Assembly (NCBI GenBank): GCA_014607495.2
Contig: CP053149.1
Span: 14,892,120-14,956,119, forward strand
Source: Carposina sasakii
Lineage: Eukaryota; Arthropoda; Insecta; Lepidoptera; Carposinidae
DNA: 64,000 nucleotides
Direction of reading: 5' to 3'
Part shown: piece after piece, positions 24,181-35,985 of the stretch
Layout: each line of letters starts with the position of its first letter
Position numbering within the stretch: position 1 is the stretch's first letter
The notes under the pieces: model-generated
Told to the model about the DNA's origin: nothing
The model's database searches: none
The model's input: only the letters and a program-made list of their open reading frames with translations
Position numbers and translations under genes: made by a program

Positions 24181-24661
24181 TTTTTTTAGTTGCAGTTTTA
24201 GTATATTTTCTTTAAGTGAATATTAATAGGACTGCAAGTACACTGTTTAATGGCCGATGGTATTTTATTAACGTGTACGTACAAAATACACATCCGTATA
24301 CCGCCGTCCGTCCGTTAGTAATTCAATTTGGGGGTAAAACGCTTATTTGTTGTAACTGCAACTCTGCTCCGTCTCATCTCGGCTAACTGAGCTGAACTGA
24401 GCTTCAAGGTATAATTCGCCAAATTGGAGGTCCCGGCATTCTGTTTTACTGCATTACAGTTAGAGCTAATTATGATAATTATGGTATATTTTGTATTATA
24501 ATTACTGAAGTACAAAACATATAAGGAGCAATTGTATAGGTAAGTTAATTTCCTTTTAAAGTAGTCTTATGAAATTTTTGTAACATATTTGGCACGCTGC
24601 ACTATCGGTGGAGGACTTGCAGGCCGTCCTTTATCTGTAAATATTTTTCAGTTATTAATAG

Positions 24662-24765
24662 GTATGGGCAAAACCCCCCTGTGGCAGTAGCCTTGTGACG
24701 TGCCCTGGGGAAAGCCTACGTCCAGCAGTGGAGTGCAATAGGCTGAAGAGGAAGAAGAAGAATAG
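24662..24765 (+). mobile_element. LINE 3' tail, AYVQQW family, short copy
   Basis: Starts in GGGCAAAACCCCCCTGTGGC and ends CCAGCAGTGGAGTGCAATAG followed by a GAAGAA-rich tail. The W codon is followed by S instead of T. Confidence 0.7.
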
Positions 24766-25002
24766 GTACTTAGTAAATGTTTAGTTTTAATTTTAGTGAA
24801 AGTAGATAAAAATTGTACTTTAGATTAAAAATTATTATTACTCTCAAAAAACAATACATTTATGTTAGACTTAAAAACTTTTTGTAATACTTGTCGGAAT
24901 TCATTGCAGGATATATATATATATAAGGACTATATTTATTTATTTATTTGAATGCGATCTGGATAATGTGTAACATTCATGGTTTCGCTATAGTAACTTT
25001 CA

Positions 25003-25028
25003 TACTCTCTCTCTCTCTCTACTCTCTC
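25003..25028. repeat. (CT)n microsatellite
   Basis: A run of about nine CT units, interrupted once by an A. Confidence 0.85.
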
Positions 25029-25029
25029 A

Positions 25030-26028
25030 TTCAACTAACATTCAAATCGAATGGTGATTACCTATAAACTTCATTTTATCTACTGTCAAGACTATTTATA
25101 TCATGCCATACCTAGTTATATCGTGAATATAACTTAAAGAACGATTTATCGAAGGTCTCCTTTTTATTTCTTAGGAATTGTCACAATTTCGTCCATTTCA
25201 AAGATTAAAAAGTGAGTGGAGGACTCGATCGAGTGATGTCGATACTCTCACATATTGGGGCGCAGGTGTTTCGGATTTATACGGCGTAAGTGATCGGATA
25301 AGCGATTGAAAGAACATGTTCTTAGTATATAGAATGTAATAGGAGGAGTATATAATAGAAGTAATCACTACATACAGAGGAGCTATGTGAAGAGAAATTA
25401 ATATCTTAAGTTTGAGTTATGTTTTCCATCATCATCACCAATTGCTTTATATTGTCCAATTGCCACTCGGATGGTAGCAACTTTTCTATAAATTTCGCTT
25501 ACCATATCTCTTGAATTATGCTAGGTTTAGGAACCTATATCCGAAGTAATGATGTATCAAATTGTCCTTAAACACTGAATGAATTGGTTACAATTACTTA
25601 CAAAACTGACCAAAATCCACTTGTTTCTCTCCACCAACAAACCTAAATTTCAATCTATTCGCGTTCATCACTTACAATTAAAACGGTCCATTTGTCCTCG
25701 AGTCCTGATCGCGGCTTCCCGGGGATTTGTTATGATGTGGCTAATTGCCCACTTCCCGGGTTCCTTCCTCATTAGCGACTAGTCACGTCACTCTGTTAGG
25801 ATGTGCTGTTCACTAGTTTTAAAGCTGTGGCTATATATCTCTAACTCTATCTATTTCAGTTTTTGTGACCTATCTCCTGTATATTGGTTTTCATCATGTC
25901 CCTGCGTTTATCCCATTACCTATTTATGGGTTCGGCGCAATGTGATTTCTTTCGAAAACTATATTGCCCAAGATATAGCGTTTACGGCCGGTTGCCTGTC
26001 TCACGCCAACCCTTCTCGGGTACAGCTA
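25030..26028. other. No gene recognised
   Basis: Bases 25690-25800 are somewhat GC-rich. The 107-codon frame at 25801-26124 runs into the MITE at 26031 and has no domain, so it is left out as a gene. Confidence 0.35.
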
Positions 26029-26030
26029 AG

Positions 26031-26319
26031 GCTCAATTTACACCGACGAAGAATGGAATGGAAGCGACTTTTTGCTACGTACCTAATCATATATAGCATA
26101 ATGAACTTTATATCTATGGTGTAAGACACAAATTAAATACGAGCCAAAAAATTGGCCCCGCGTCTTCCGCGGAATCCTCGCGCATTCTCGAAAATTCTCC
26201 GGTGATTTAACGTATCGGAATTTGGAAATTGACGCTGATGATATAAAGTTCATTATGATGTATACAATTTCGTTGCAAAAAGTCACTTCCGTTCCATTCC
26301 GCGGCGGTGTAAATTGAGC
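26031..26319. mobile_element. Foldback MITE with CTAAG target duplication
   Basis: The ends GCTCAATTTACACCG and CGGTGTAAATTGAGC are inverted and the match extends for roughly 80 bases on each side (GAATGGAATGGAAGCGACTT left). CTAAG sits directly outside both ends, a candidate 5-bp target-site duplication. No transposase ORF. Confidence 0.8.
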
Positions 26320-26392
26320 CTAAGCACAGATAAGATAATACTATAGTACTAAGTATAAATTTTTAGAAAATCCGTACATAAAATAAATTCAG

Positions 26393-26471
26393 TGGTACAG
26401 GCCTGTGACTGGGATCGAACCAACGCCTTTCGATTGGACGGCGCTCGTCTTAACCAATGGACTATTACCGC
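26393..26471 (-). mobile_element. tRNA-derived SINE head
   Basis: Reversed it reads GCGGTAATAGTCCATTGGTT then AAGACGAGCG, AAAGGCGTTGGTTCGATCCC and AGTCAC. GGTTCGATCCC is a good box B and TGGTTAAGACG a weaker box A, in tRNA spacing. No clean acceptor stem, so it is a SINE promoter remnant rather than a tRNA gene. Confidence 0.6.
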
Positions 26472-26884
26472 TTTACGTTTTGCTATATTCAAATGTAAAA
26501 GTAAGTTTGTTTGTGACCTCTTCACGCTTTATTTACTCAAACCAATTTGATTTCGATGTCGAACTTCTATCGATTCGATAGAGAGGAATTGTTACATAGA
26601 CTAAACCCCCAGGTACTTTCCGAATCGGGAAGAAACCCCCGTTTAGTATATTATGATAATGCGGCACCAGTTTTAATCTTCCTAACAAATCGTATTACGT
26701 GTGGAGTGTTTACAGAAACTTTATGGTAATATTATTCGGATACAGAAGTAATCCGCCATTGAATTTCAGCCGAATAATGCATGAGTTCGGAATTATTTTC
26801 TGCTTCCATATTTGGATTCGGTTTATTATTTAGATTTTTTAATCGTCATACATAAGTTTTGAGATATTTTTTATAATATACGTT

Positions 26885-27162
26885 TTGTCCGTACCTACTC
26901 TCTCTATCGCCGGCAGAGTAGAGTTTGTACCACCCCATGTCTGCCCGTGGGTATCATACGAGGCGATTAAGGGTTTCCGGGAGGCGGGCGGCAGCGCCTC
27001 CCGTACTGATAACATAGTTCCGAAAATCACACTGCGGTCACCAACCCGCCTGCCCAGCGTGGTGACTATGGACAAAACCCCCCTGTGGCATTGACCTTGT
27101 GGCGTGCCCTGGGGGAGGCCTACGTCCAGCAGTGGACTGCAGTAGGCTGAAGACGACGACTC
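26885..27162 (+). mobile_element. LINE 3' end, AYVQQW family, longest copy
   Basis: Contains GTACCACCCCATGTCTGCCC, GAGGCGATTAAGGGTTTCC, a GGCGGGCGGCAGCGCC block, CCAACCCGCCTGCCCAGC and the end coding GEAYVQQWTAVG with TGA. A GACGACGAC-rich tail follows. The + and - ORFs here are by-products of its high GC content. It shows that the shorter copies at 20022, 23446, 24662 and 63004 are truncations of one element. Confidence 0.75.
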
Positions 27163-27557
27163 TATCTATACATATACGAGTATAGTGTTGCAATTCTACT
27201 GAAGGTATCAAAATTATGTCTACGTTGATGTGTGATAAACAAAAGGGTCGATTCCGGTGTTCATACTTTAACATAAATTAAAAATTTGTGGGGTCTGTCC
27301 ATCTCCATCCTTCACATAACTTACTAAGACAGAATGGTATGGATACGACTAACTTTAAGTTTAAGTTGTGAGATGGTCAGAATCGACCACATTATTACTT
27401 TTTCGTCAATAGTCTTCGTAAAAACCTGTTGTAACCTGGCTACGGTTTTAAAGTTAAAGTACCCTAGAGTTTTGACTCAAAACAATACCTAGTTAAGTAT
27501 TAATACTATGCGCCCCTATGTAAAGAACTTTATACCACTGGGCCTACACAAAATAAA

Positions 27558-27660
27558 GCAGGGTATACACGCACGGACTGTGCGTAGTAGTTGGAGGTTG
27601 TAACTATGAATTATTAGTAGGATGCAGTAAACGGACCGCTACGCTACGATTGCGTGTGTA
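27558..27660. mobile_element. Possible small MITE
   Basis: GGTATACACGCACGGACTG at the left and GATTGCGTGTGTACGG at the right form imperfect inverted ends. A single copy with weak support. Confidence 0.3.
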
Positions 27661-27725
27661 CGGCTAAAGATACTAGATGTGAAAGACTTATGCGTATGAT
27701 TGCTTTTCATAAAAAACGTATAAAC

Positions 27726-27852
27726 AAATGTCCTGCAGACCGTATTTTAGCGGCCAATCTCAAAAAGAGAAGTGCGCAAATACAGGTGCGCTCTCTATTT
27801 CTTCACTCTCATAGTCCTATAGAATGGAAAGCCGATACGACCGGAGAAAGAT
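27726..27852 (+). repeat. Dispersed lepidopteran repeat, 'TGTCCTGCAGACCGTATTT' type
   Basis: The order TGTCCTGCAGACCGTATTT, GGCCAATCTCAA, AGTGCGCAAATACAGGTGC, TTCACTCTCATAGTCC and ATACGACCGGAGAAAGAT is, from memory, a widely scattered lepidopteran repeat. The 66-codon ORF over it is therefore not taken as a gene, although it has a GT after ATACAG. Confidence 0.5.
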
Positions 27853-28768
27853 AGAATTTTATATAGGTGTATATTATGCCAGTAATCATAATAACGTATC
27901 AATCAATGTTTAAGTTAGGTTAGTGAAATTTTATAAAGTACGCAAGTATTACAAAACATTAAACTACAAGAGTATTACCTAAAAAGTATTGTGTAAGAAA
28001 TGTTTGTTACAGAAGAAATAAAACTCGTCATCATTATCACCAGATCGCGCTCGCATAATACCTTCAACATATGACACGTCTATGGCACTAATTCAGCGTG
28101 AAGAACGCAAGCAAACGGCATATTCAAAACAATCCACAGGCAAATAACCGATTCAACGTCCCGCGGGTGTCGTTGTGCGCCCGCTTTACTTTTTCACATT
28201 ATTCGGGATCTGGGCTAGGCCCGACTCTATCAGTGTCCATCTTTAGAAGAATAAAAAACAGATTTCATTATAACATAGGACTAAGAAGCAATACTAGGTA
28301 TATTGCCTAAATAATTTTGGACTTACTGTAGATGTTTCAAGCAGAAATTAAAATTTGTATTGAGCGTGTACCTAATTGTGTTGGGAAACTTTATACCATC
28401 TAGGTTATTGCTAGTAGTCACTCGTTTTTTTTACGAAAGGAACCTTATGTAAAATAAGGACAAATAACGCAGCATCTTATCTATACATTATAAGGTAATC
28501 TGCAACTAAAAAATCATTTAGAAATTTTAGGTTTTATAAATTTAAAAAGTATACATATATTCTTATCTAAAGATACAGATGCAAGAAAAGCATAGGCAGA
28601 TTTAGGAGGGCAACAGGCGGACTTTCAAAAATCCCTGTAGGTGAAGTTATACCACCACCTACCTAGGTACATACTTTAGTAAAATCTGCCCTTTGAGTCC
28701 CTCCAGATCCTGGATCCGCATTTGACGCAGAGTATAGTAATTTAAAAGTAGATGTAAAAACACTTATG

Positions 28769-28957
28769 TCAGGTATACTTACAACGTCTACTATACTTAG
28801 TGAAAATGGAAACGCAACGAGTTGGCACCAACCCCAGGCCGGGATCGTGCGTGCTATTCCCATTACCTAAGTGTTTATTTTTATGAAATGTACACTCGGG
28901 GGTACACGAGCTTAATATACAGACCGTTTTTTGGAGATTGTTTCCTGAATTTAGCAT
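28769..28957 (-). CDS. Candidate exon, weak, product unknown
   Basis: A minus frame reads NGNSTHDPGLGLVPTRCVS and FTKYSRRC up to a textbook donor GTAAGT at about 28781-28786. The acceptor side is unclear (AAATTCAG and CACTTAG are possible). A second open frame past the donor (FTSTFKLLYSASNADPG) suggests the region may instead be a decayed element ORF. No domain recognised. Confidence 0.2.
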   Translation of the reverse strand: MLNSGNNLQKTVCILSSCTPECTFHKNKHLGNGNSTHDPGLGLVPTRCVSIFTKYSRRCKYT

Positions 28958-29099
28958 AGGTTCGTCCGATTTATGGGCCGGGTAGCTCGTTGGTGCCGGC
29001 GGGGTAATAATGGGAAATATTAAAAGGAATTCTGCTTTTTTTGCTTGTATTTTAAGGCATATTTAAGATGTGGGCGCTTGTATGATGTATTTTATAGCA

Positions 29100-29180
29100 T
29101 ATATCTATCCCTGCTATTCTTAACATGGCGGTGGGACCTCCTTTAAGATCCTGCAGTTCTGGATACCCCAAGAATATACT
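29100..29180 (+). repeat. Right part of the 'GCTATGCT / GTGGCTGT' dispersed repeat
   Basis: CCCTGCTATTCTTAACATGG, GGTGGGACCTCC, GATCCTGCAGTTCTGG match the right half of the family seen at 10230. Confidence 0.5.
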
Positions 29181-29431
29181 CTGTACTTTGTATATATAGT
29201 CTGTACTTAATTGTACTATGCTTATTCACTATTATTCTTCAGCAAGTACTTTTTATTTTACGAGTACCACTGACCGCGACGAAAAAGTAACGCGATTCCG
29301 CGGTTTCACCTATCCACAGCTACTGTTTGTTCTTGGCTTAGAATAATCAATTACTAGTTCTTAGCTCTTGCATCTCTATATTTATCATTCTGATCCGATG
29401 AAGGAAACTTCGATATCGTATTCTAGTATTA

Positions 29432-29617
29432 TCCATATATCATAACATAAAACAATGTTTCTTCCCGTCTGTCTGTCTGTCACTATGTATGCTTAGATCT
29501 TTTAAACTACGCAACGGATTGTGATGCGGTTTTCTTTAAATAGATAGAGTTATTCAAGAGAAAGGTTTATATGTTATCAGCATGCACCTGCCATGCGAAG
29601 TTGGGGCGGGTCGCTAC
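29432..29617 (+). mobile_element. Helitron-like element, second family
   Basis: Starts TCCATATATCATAACAT after A. It contains CTATGTATGCTTAGATCTTT and AGAGAAAGGTTTATATG. It ends GGGGCGGGTCGCTAC, where the last base of the expected CTAG is changed. The same family is at 34395-34588 with an intact CTAG. Confidence 0.6.
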
Positions 29618-30044
29618 TACGAGTATATAAATATTTATTTATATATACCCAATCCCTTTGAGATGGTAGCGGCTGCGGTTTTAACTACATCAGTGGCGAT
29701 TTGAATCTCAAAGATTTCGAATTTAAGTTTCTCTACGCTTCAGGCTTTTAGCGTGTGGTCTAAACATCAGTTATAGCTATTTCATCAATATCTGATTATT
29801 CGACAGTTAACTTAGAAGTTGAACTGGCAAATTGTAGAACATTGATTTATACTAACTTATACGTACAAGCAATAAAGATCGAATGACGAAATCTTCTCAA
29901 ATAGGCAGTTATAATGACCTCGCCTTGTACCTACTGTGTACACAGTACATATGGATGTTTTTTTCAACTAGCTAGAAGTATAGGATCTCGAAGGGCATTA
30001 TACAACCGCGTTTAGTACTTACCTATAGCAATGTCAGCACCGGT

Positions 30045-30308
30045 GGTGAGAGCAAGATGTTTCACTTTTAAACGTCAAATTCACAGAGCTATTAATAACT
30101 AGATAAACTAAGTGGATGTACTTTGCATGTAAAAAATAGACTTAAGAATTAAAATAGACACACGTTCTCGAGCCTGGACTGAAGGAATTAGGGCTGATAG
30201 AAGTGTTTGCTATCCCTTTTTACACACCAAGTAGCAACACTTGCCTTGTCTGGTTATTACTTGGCTCTGTGGATTTGACGTTTAAAAGTGAGACATCTCG
30301 CTCTCACC
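30045..30308. mobile_element. MITE with 45-bp terminal inverted repeats
   Basis: Left arm 30045-30089 and right arm 30264-30308 are inverted copies with three mismatches, beginning GGTGAGAGC and including CTTTTAAACGTCAAAT. The 174-bp middle has no ORF. High arm identity suggests fairly recent mobility. Confidence 0.85.
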
Positions 30309-30608
30309 AAATTCATCATACAGGTGCAGATGTTATAAATCGATGACATGTTTCTACCTCCTCCATCCATGTGTACCTACTCTATTCATGGTGAACATAA
30401 ATACTATGATCTAATGGCTAAAGATGTTGTCTATCTCTGTTTGGTTTTGGAGAATTAGAGCGTTATAATACTAAAATGATATATAGCATAGGTATACCTA
30501 CCCTCTAAATTTTATGCAGTAGTGTAGGTGAGTACTGATCTAAAAAAATATATGTCCAATATTAGATTTCAAAACCTTTTACATATAAGTATAACATTTT
30601 AATACCAG

Positions 30609-30714
30609 TGGGATAAGCACGCGCCTTTTTACGCGGGGCGTAACGTTAGCAAAGTCTGTGATTTGACAGTTGGACGATAGCGTTACGGACTATCGAGAGG
30701 TTCGTGCTTACCCC
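30609..30714. mobile_element. Short MITE, 'TAAGCACGAACCTCTC' family
   Basis: GGATAAGCACG on the left is inverted by CGTGCTTACCCC on the right. The right half matches 21130-21230. Confidence 0.55.
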
Positions 30715-30719
30715 TCTGT

Positions 30720-32204
30720 ACCAATTATGTTTGTTGGGAAATAATCTTACGTGCATTAGTTTTAATTGATTAGGTACCTACCGTCGCTTGTGAATTAGAC
30801 CATTGCTCATAATTCTTTCGACGTGATATTCAATTTCGATCTCCTTTGTGGTATCGTAACAGCCAGCAATCTGCCTCGATAGCCCGTAGACGTACTGCTT
30901 CAAGTTTTATTCCACTCAATATCAACATAGCGTATGAAAATTATTAGCTGATATTAGTTTACTGATGTAGAGTAGATTGTGTGTAGGTTCCTACATTGAT
31001 ATTAATTTAGTTTTTACGTTGGAGGGTGCAACCTACTTCATTGCATTTTTCAAACCTACTGCTATGTATGCACAAAAAAGCTTATTTCTCATAAAAACCA
31101 AAAAATCCGTCACGAATTTACCCACAAACCCGTACAGAACGGATACGTCCGGCACAATTTTCCTTATGGTTTTAATTAAGCGCCACACTAAATAGCCTAT
31201 CGAAAAACCCACCCGCGGCCGCTAAGCAAAACTATAAAACTTCGTTAATATTCCCTCGTTTTGCGTAGACACTACCGCTGCGTGATGGGGCCAAGTTTCA
31301 TGGTAAACCCTAACCTGGCCGCCATTTTTGCAGTCCCGCTTCGCTCGTGCAGATTGATTAAAAGTCTATGGTCCATGCTTTATAGTCTGTTTCCATTGTT
31401 TCAATACAATAAACCTCATGTTTATTGCACGTATGGAGAGATTCCTAAAATACCTACTCATTATATTGAATTTTTATAGGACTCCGCTTAATTTACCCTT
31501 TCCTTGACACTATAATGTATAAGGACTTAAGACACTATACAATAAATGGAGCTACGTTACATTTGTAAAATTATACATTAGTTGTGCTGGTATTTCAGAC
31601 GCAAGTGCATATTTTGCATCAATCATTTAAGACGTGATGTCAAGGAACACACGGATAGGGCACCAGGAAGTATCGACTCAAAGTTGGTGTTAATACAGCG
31701 TTCTTGCCGAAACTGGTACAATCGGGAGAAAGAAACCTAACCAGTCCCTTCAAATAATAAAAGAAAATAGTAGGTATCCATGTTATCACGTGCACTTATA
31801 CTTTGATGAAAAAATCGTTAGTGTGGCCCCGCCTATTGGCGATTGCATCTTATTTATCCGATTTATACAGATCAATCGAACCCTTAACGTGTCGCATAAC
31901 ATAGTGGAATGGAGCCGCGCACACTATGTAGCGCTCAAGCAGCGTCTAATTTATGGCAGAGGTGGGCCGCGGCGATAGTTACTGGACGGACGTTCCGGTC
32001 GCATACATACCGTTACATGTTCCAATTAGTAATCTGGGGGGTTTGTGCTATGAATGTATCTATTCACCCCCTTTATTTATATTTTGAGAATCTGTTTTAA
32101 ATTAAGTAGGTACCTGTCGGTCTTTCAGATGAACGATTTGAACGAACGATAGATGTCGAATGTCCAACATCGCAAATAATAATGTGTCGAATTTTTTTTT
32201 TTAA
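30720..32204. other. No gene recognised
   Basis: Scattered short ORFs (30977, 31261, 31790) show no domain and no good splice borders. Bases 31900-32010 are CpG-rich. Confidence 0.4.
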
Positions 32205-32376
32205 ATCAGTCATTGCCAGAGACCTCATTCGCGTGGTCTACATAATGTAGCCTAAATCCTTCTTCGCACTCCCAACTATATGTAGGTATGCAAAATTAGA
32301 AGAAAATTGGTTGTATAAATATAGCGTAAAGAGGCAACAAACAAACTAACATTCCCATTTATAATATTAGTTGGGA
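32205..32376 (-). mobile_element. Helitron-like element, ATATTATAAATG family
   Basis: Reversed it begins TCCCAACTAATATTATAAAT after an A, the classic lepidopteran Helitron 5' end, and runs to CCACGCGAATGAGGTC near its other end. The terminal CTAG is decayed, so the left border is approximate. Confidence 0.6.
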
Positions 32377-32977
32377 TTGTAATGGGATGTTTCACTAAGA
32401 TCCGCATTATTGACAAAACTTTTATTGATATTGAACTGAGAAGAAGTGGAACTCTCTATCCGCGTTTATTTTTCTAGATGGGTAAAATTTGAGCGGCAGT
32501 CAAATTCATTATGGCCATCCCTTTCCACTTTCAGAGAGAAAGACGACCTTTTCTTTTAATAAAATTTCCTCCCAACTTTAAGTCCCATAATCGACCACGC
32601 AGTCTTATTTTACTGTGTTCGTATACTCCATTTTACTAAGTAAATATCAGTTTTCTGAATATTGTCATATAAAAACAGTTACCGCGGCTGCTGAGTCTCC
32701 CCTCGACAAGATTGACTATGACAAATACGGCGGGAAACCTCCGTGAAAACTAGTGCTCGCTGACGTAGCGGGTAGATACGGTTTTGGAAGGTAGGGCGCG
32801 AAAACCCGCGGGAAAGGAAATAAAATGGCTAAAGCTTTTGTGACACGTAATGTAATATTATTCATTGGATTTATTGTTAAGTGGAATCCATTTCATGGAA
32901 TAACTCCTATGCCAGACTCCAGTAGGTACTGACATTTTTTGTATACAGTGACACCGATAGTCAAATGTAGTCATAAT

Positions 32978-33140
32978 AGTAACTAGCGCCATCATTCAAA
33001 TAAACTATTTAATGAAACGCACTCTACCGGTCCCTGGATTGTTGTATTTGTGCCCGAAAAGACTCTTTGTCACGTCGAACTTCATACCTGAAAAGTGTGT
33101 GTAAATTGCACACTTACTACCCAATCACTTAGGTTAGGAC
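32978..33140 (+). repeat. Dispersed repeat, longer copy of the GTGCCCGAAAAG family
   Basis: Joins AGTAACTAGCGCCAT (as at 3210) with GTATTTGTGCCCGAAAAG and GTGTGTAAATTGCACACTT (as at 4151). It therefore shows the two blocks belong to one element of at least 160 bp. Confidence 0.6.
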
Positions 33141-33569
33141 ACACGCATTTTATTTAGGAGATTTTTCCAACGAACCTACAGTCATTGCAACCTCGCTCGC
33201 TTTCTGGCCACACAGCGCCGTCCTCTATTACGGTGTATCATTTATCTTGGCGCGGATCATTTTGTTGATACCTTGCAGACGTCTCCAGCTAGAGTGCTGG
33301 ACATGTCATTAGGTGCTGCTCTCTTTCGGAAACCAATCTAGTGAGTGGCGGGTGACATTCAGCGGAACGATGGACGTCATAATCGCGAATTACAAGATGA
33401 GCGGTTAATCATTGTTAACGTAATTAAGTAGGTAAATAGAAATCTCTTAGGTGCTCGCTCAATGGCATCGTATTACCTGCCTACTTAATTCTATTACCTA
33501 TATTCCCAAAAATTGGGTAGACAGAAGTACAGGCAGCCTCGAAAGAGATCTTAGGATAGTGGGATAGTG

Positions 33570-33745
33570 GGGTCAAATGTTAAAGATCAGTGATAATTAT
33601 TAAGTTGTTAGTGCATCAGTCTGAACGAATAGGAGCCCAGGAGCGTTCTCTCAGACGATAATTCTAGTCGACTCTTTCGACGTGTACGGAAGGAGATACA
33701 GCTGATATATTCTAGTGAAGCCCCGCATCAGCATAGCCTCGTATT
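33570..33745 (-). repeat. Dispersed repeat, 'GTCGACT' family, left part
   Basis: AGTCGACTCTTTCGACGTGT, GGAAGGAGATACAGCTGAT and CATCAGCATAGC match the 24026 copy. The middle is diverged. Confidence 0.5.
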
Positions 33746-34394
33746 ATATGCAACGAAAGGGAAATCAGTCCTAGGTTAAAAAGGTTTTTAAACTTTACTG
33801 CCCTTCAAGGTTAAACAAGGATGATAACTGATTAGTGAATGAATGAATGAAATGTTTCATATGTCTAATTAACGGTAGGTTACCTACCCAATACAAACGC
33901 GTTTGATGGTTCATTATTAGAATTAGAACGCCCATACACCTATTCTTTATTCTAGATCACTTTTCTTCATTGACCGTACTTAAATACTGATATACTTACA
34001 CAAAAGCTAAAGTTTTATAGGATAACGGTGCCGCCATGTAGCGGCCCTTCGAACGCAAAACCACGCCCTCTGTTCGCTACAAAACCAAAGCTAGTACCTA
34101 TCCGACCTTCAAGACATAGAAAGGTAAGTACCTAATTGTGGCAGGTCCTTAATACATAAATTGTATAGGTACTTATTACTAGACAGTTTTCAATAGCCTT
34201 AATAAAAACAATGACGGGCAATCAGCTCTCAGACAGTTTTGTGCTCATAAATCAGTAGTAAATCGCTTTTGCTGGGAAAACTAGCAGATGTCGTCACAAT
34301 GACAAGTGAATTGTGATGGCTTTACAGCTTTTGCTTGGGTAATCCGCACTTTTACTTAGGTACTTTTATTAGGTATCTACTGTTAAAATTGTTG

Positions 34395-34588
34395 TCACTA
34401 CTAAAAAACAAAGTCGCTTGCCGCTGTCTGTCCGTCCCTATGTAGGTACCTATGCTTAGATCTTTCAAAGTAGGGGACGAATTTTGATGCGTTTTTTTAA
34501 ATTTTTTTTAAATTTCATGATTCACTAGGAAGGTTTATATGGTATAGTATTAGCACTGCACCCATGCGAAGCCGGGGCGGGTCGCTAG
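34395..34588 (+). mobile_element. Non-autonomous Helitron, second family
   Basis: Starts TCACTACTAAAAAACAAAG and ends GAAGCCGGGGCGGGTCGCTAG followed by T. The GGTTTATATG and GATCTTTCAAA blocks match 29432-29617. The base before the start is G instead of A. Confidence 0.65.
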
Positions 34589-34589
34589 T

Positions 34590-35454
34590 TAATACTAAAG
34601 AAGTCAGGATCTCATAATCATAATTACTTAATAGGTACAGTTCCATAATATTAGGTAGGTACAACTCGTGGTAACGCTGGCGTCTACATTAACGTCTCAG
34701 ATGTAGGTAATAGAAGGTTTTGAGTGTACATGACTTAAAAGTTACAAGATCATAGAGTAATTATTTACCTGCTACTTAATACCTGTTAGGCTGCTACGCA
34801 TCTTGTTCTGGTTAGGTGGAATATACTTAGGTATCTAGTCAAAATAGGTAGGCTAAAATCCTAGGGCTAGTGGAGAAGCACATTTATCTACAGATCTGGC
34901 CGATGTCGCAGTCGTAAAACTACCTAACTAATTTGAAGCAATCTAAAACAATTTTCATTCAATCTAAAGCACAAAACGAAACCGCCCGGAGCTTGGCTTT
35001 CTCATTTAAATTGCTGTTTACCTAGGGGTTTCATTTTTCCCAACCCTTTTTAGATGTAAATAGGTGTTTTTGATGGGGTTGGCTGTCACCGAACGATTCT
35101 TTTGCGTATTTTCCTTGAAAACAAACGATATTTTTGCAGCAACTGCGGCTACATGCCTATTCTAAGTATCAAATGATTATGTTTTGAACTCCTTTGTCTT
35201 CTGTAGGGCGCGGCACCTAATATTATTACATAAAATGGCATACATACCTACAGAATTACTGACTTAAAAATAAGTGTTTGCTGTGTGCTATGTACCTAGG
35301 TATAAAGTAGGTATTTAGGTATCCAATTTACCTACATCATTCAATTCTATTGAAAAATTTCTGGTATCTAGTATTTATACCCTAAAGTAAGGAATTACCT
35401 ACTGGTTAGGAAGATGTATAAAATCTAGCCTTAATAGCTACCCTTACAAGTTGA
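34590..35454. other. No gene seen; many TAGGTA/TACCTA words
   Basis: Dense TAGGTACCTAC-type words, especially 34640-34860 and 35240-35350, a composition habit of lepidopteran non-coding DNA. No exon or element recognised. Confidence 0.45.
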
Positions 35455-35459
35455 AACTT

Positions 35460-35528
35460 GAAGTGTGCAAAATACACACCCATTTTTAATTTGCCAAAGG
35501 TTGAAAAGGGTTTGGGCACAACCATAAC
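35460..35528 (-). repeat. Dispersed repeat, GTGCCCGAAAAG family, diverged
   Basis: Reversed it reads TTGTGCCCAAACCC, then GGTGTGTATTTTGCACACTT. About 450 bp upstream of the gene start. Confidence 0.5.
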
Positions 35529-35699
35529 TACCTAGGTACCTACTTTATATAAAAAAAACATTCTGGTATGTAATAAATAACTCATAGCCGTAGCCTTCTT
35601 TGCCTATTTGGCTATAACGATCACTATATTTTTAACTATTTTGAAAAGAAGTTTCATATACTATACTGAACAATCTCCAATACATTTGCCCTTCGTAAA

Positions 35700-35985
35700 T
35701 TAAAAAAGTTCCTAACAGCTGTATATTTTGACATTGACATTTCAACATTCATAACCTCAAATAGTCCGGTGTTTTGTTTGGTTGCTGCGCGTTTTTCATA
35801 TATTTGAATGAAAACTATAGAAATTTGTGTGACAATAAAGTGCAGTGATTACATACAGTTAAGTATAAACACCAGGGCATTGAACCACATGTTAGTGTTT
35901 AGATTTATTTTTAATGTGGATGTGTCTTAATAGTTTAAAATTTATTTAGACCAAAAAAAGCTATAACTATGATTTAGGTTTATCA
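35700..35985 (+). promoter_or_regulatory. Probable promoter and 5' UTR of the 35986 gene
   Basis: TGACATTGACATTTCAAC at about 35730 contains paired TGACA words often seen near insect transcription starts. GTGCAGTGATT further down could be an initiator. No clear TATA box. An in-frame stop TAG lies at 35947-35949, and a two-codon upstream ORF (ATG ATT TAG) at 35969-35977. The exact start site cannot be read from sequence. Confidence 0.35.

Noticed and set aside
25801..26124. 107-codon ORF as a gene
   Set aside because: Its end lies inside the foldback MITE at 26031 and its start has no exon signals; overlapping frames are also open.
26839..27274. Several overlapping ORFs on both strands
   Set aside because: They are by-products of the GC-rich LINE 3' end.
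27654..27854. 66-codon + ORF as an exon
   Set aside because: It overlaps a repeat I recognise as widely dispersed in Lepidoptera, which explains its coding-like look.
35240..35350. TAGGTA-rich stretch as a regulatory array
   Set aside because: The same words are spread over the whole window and are a general habit of this genome.
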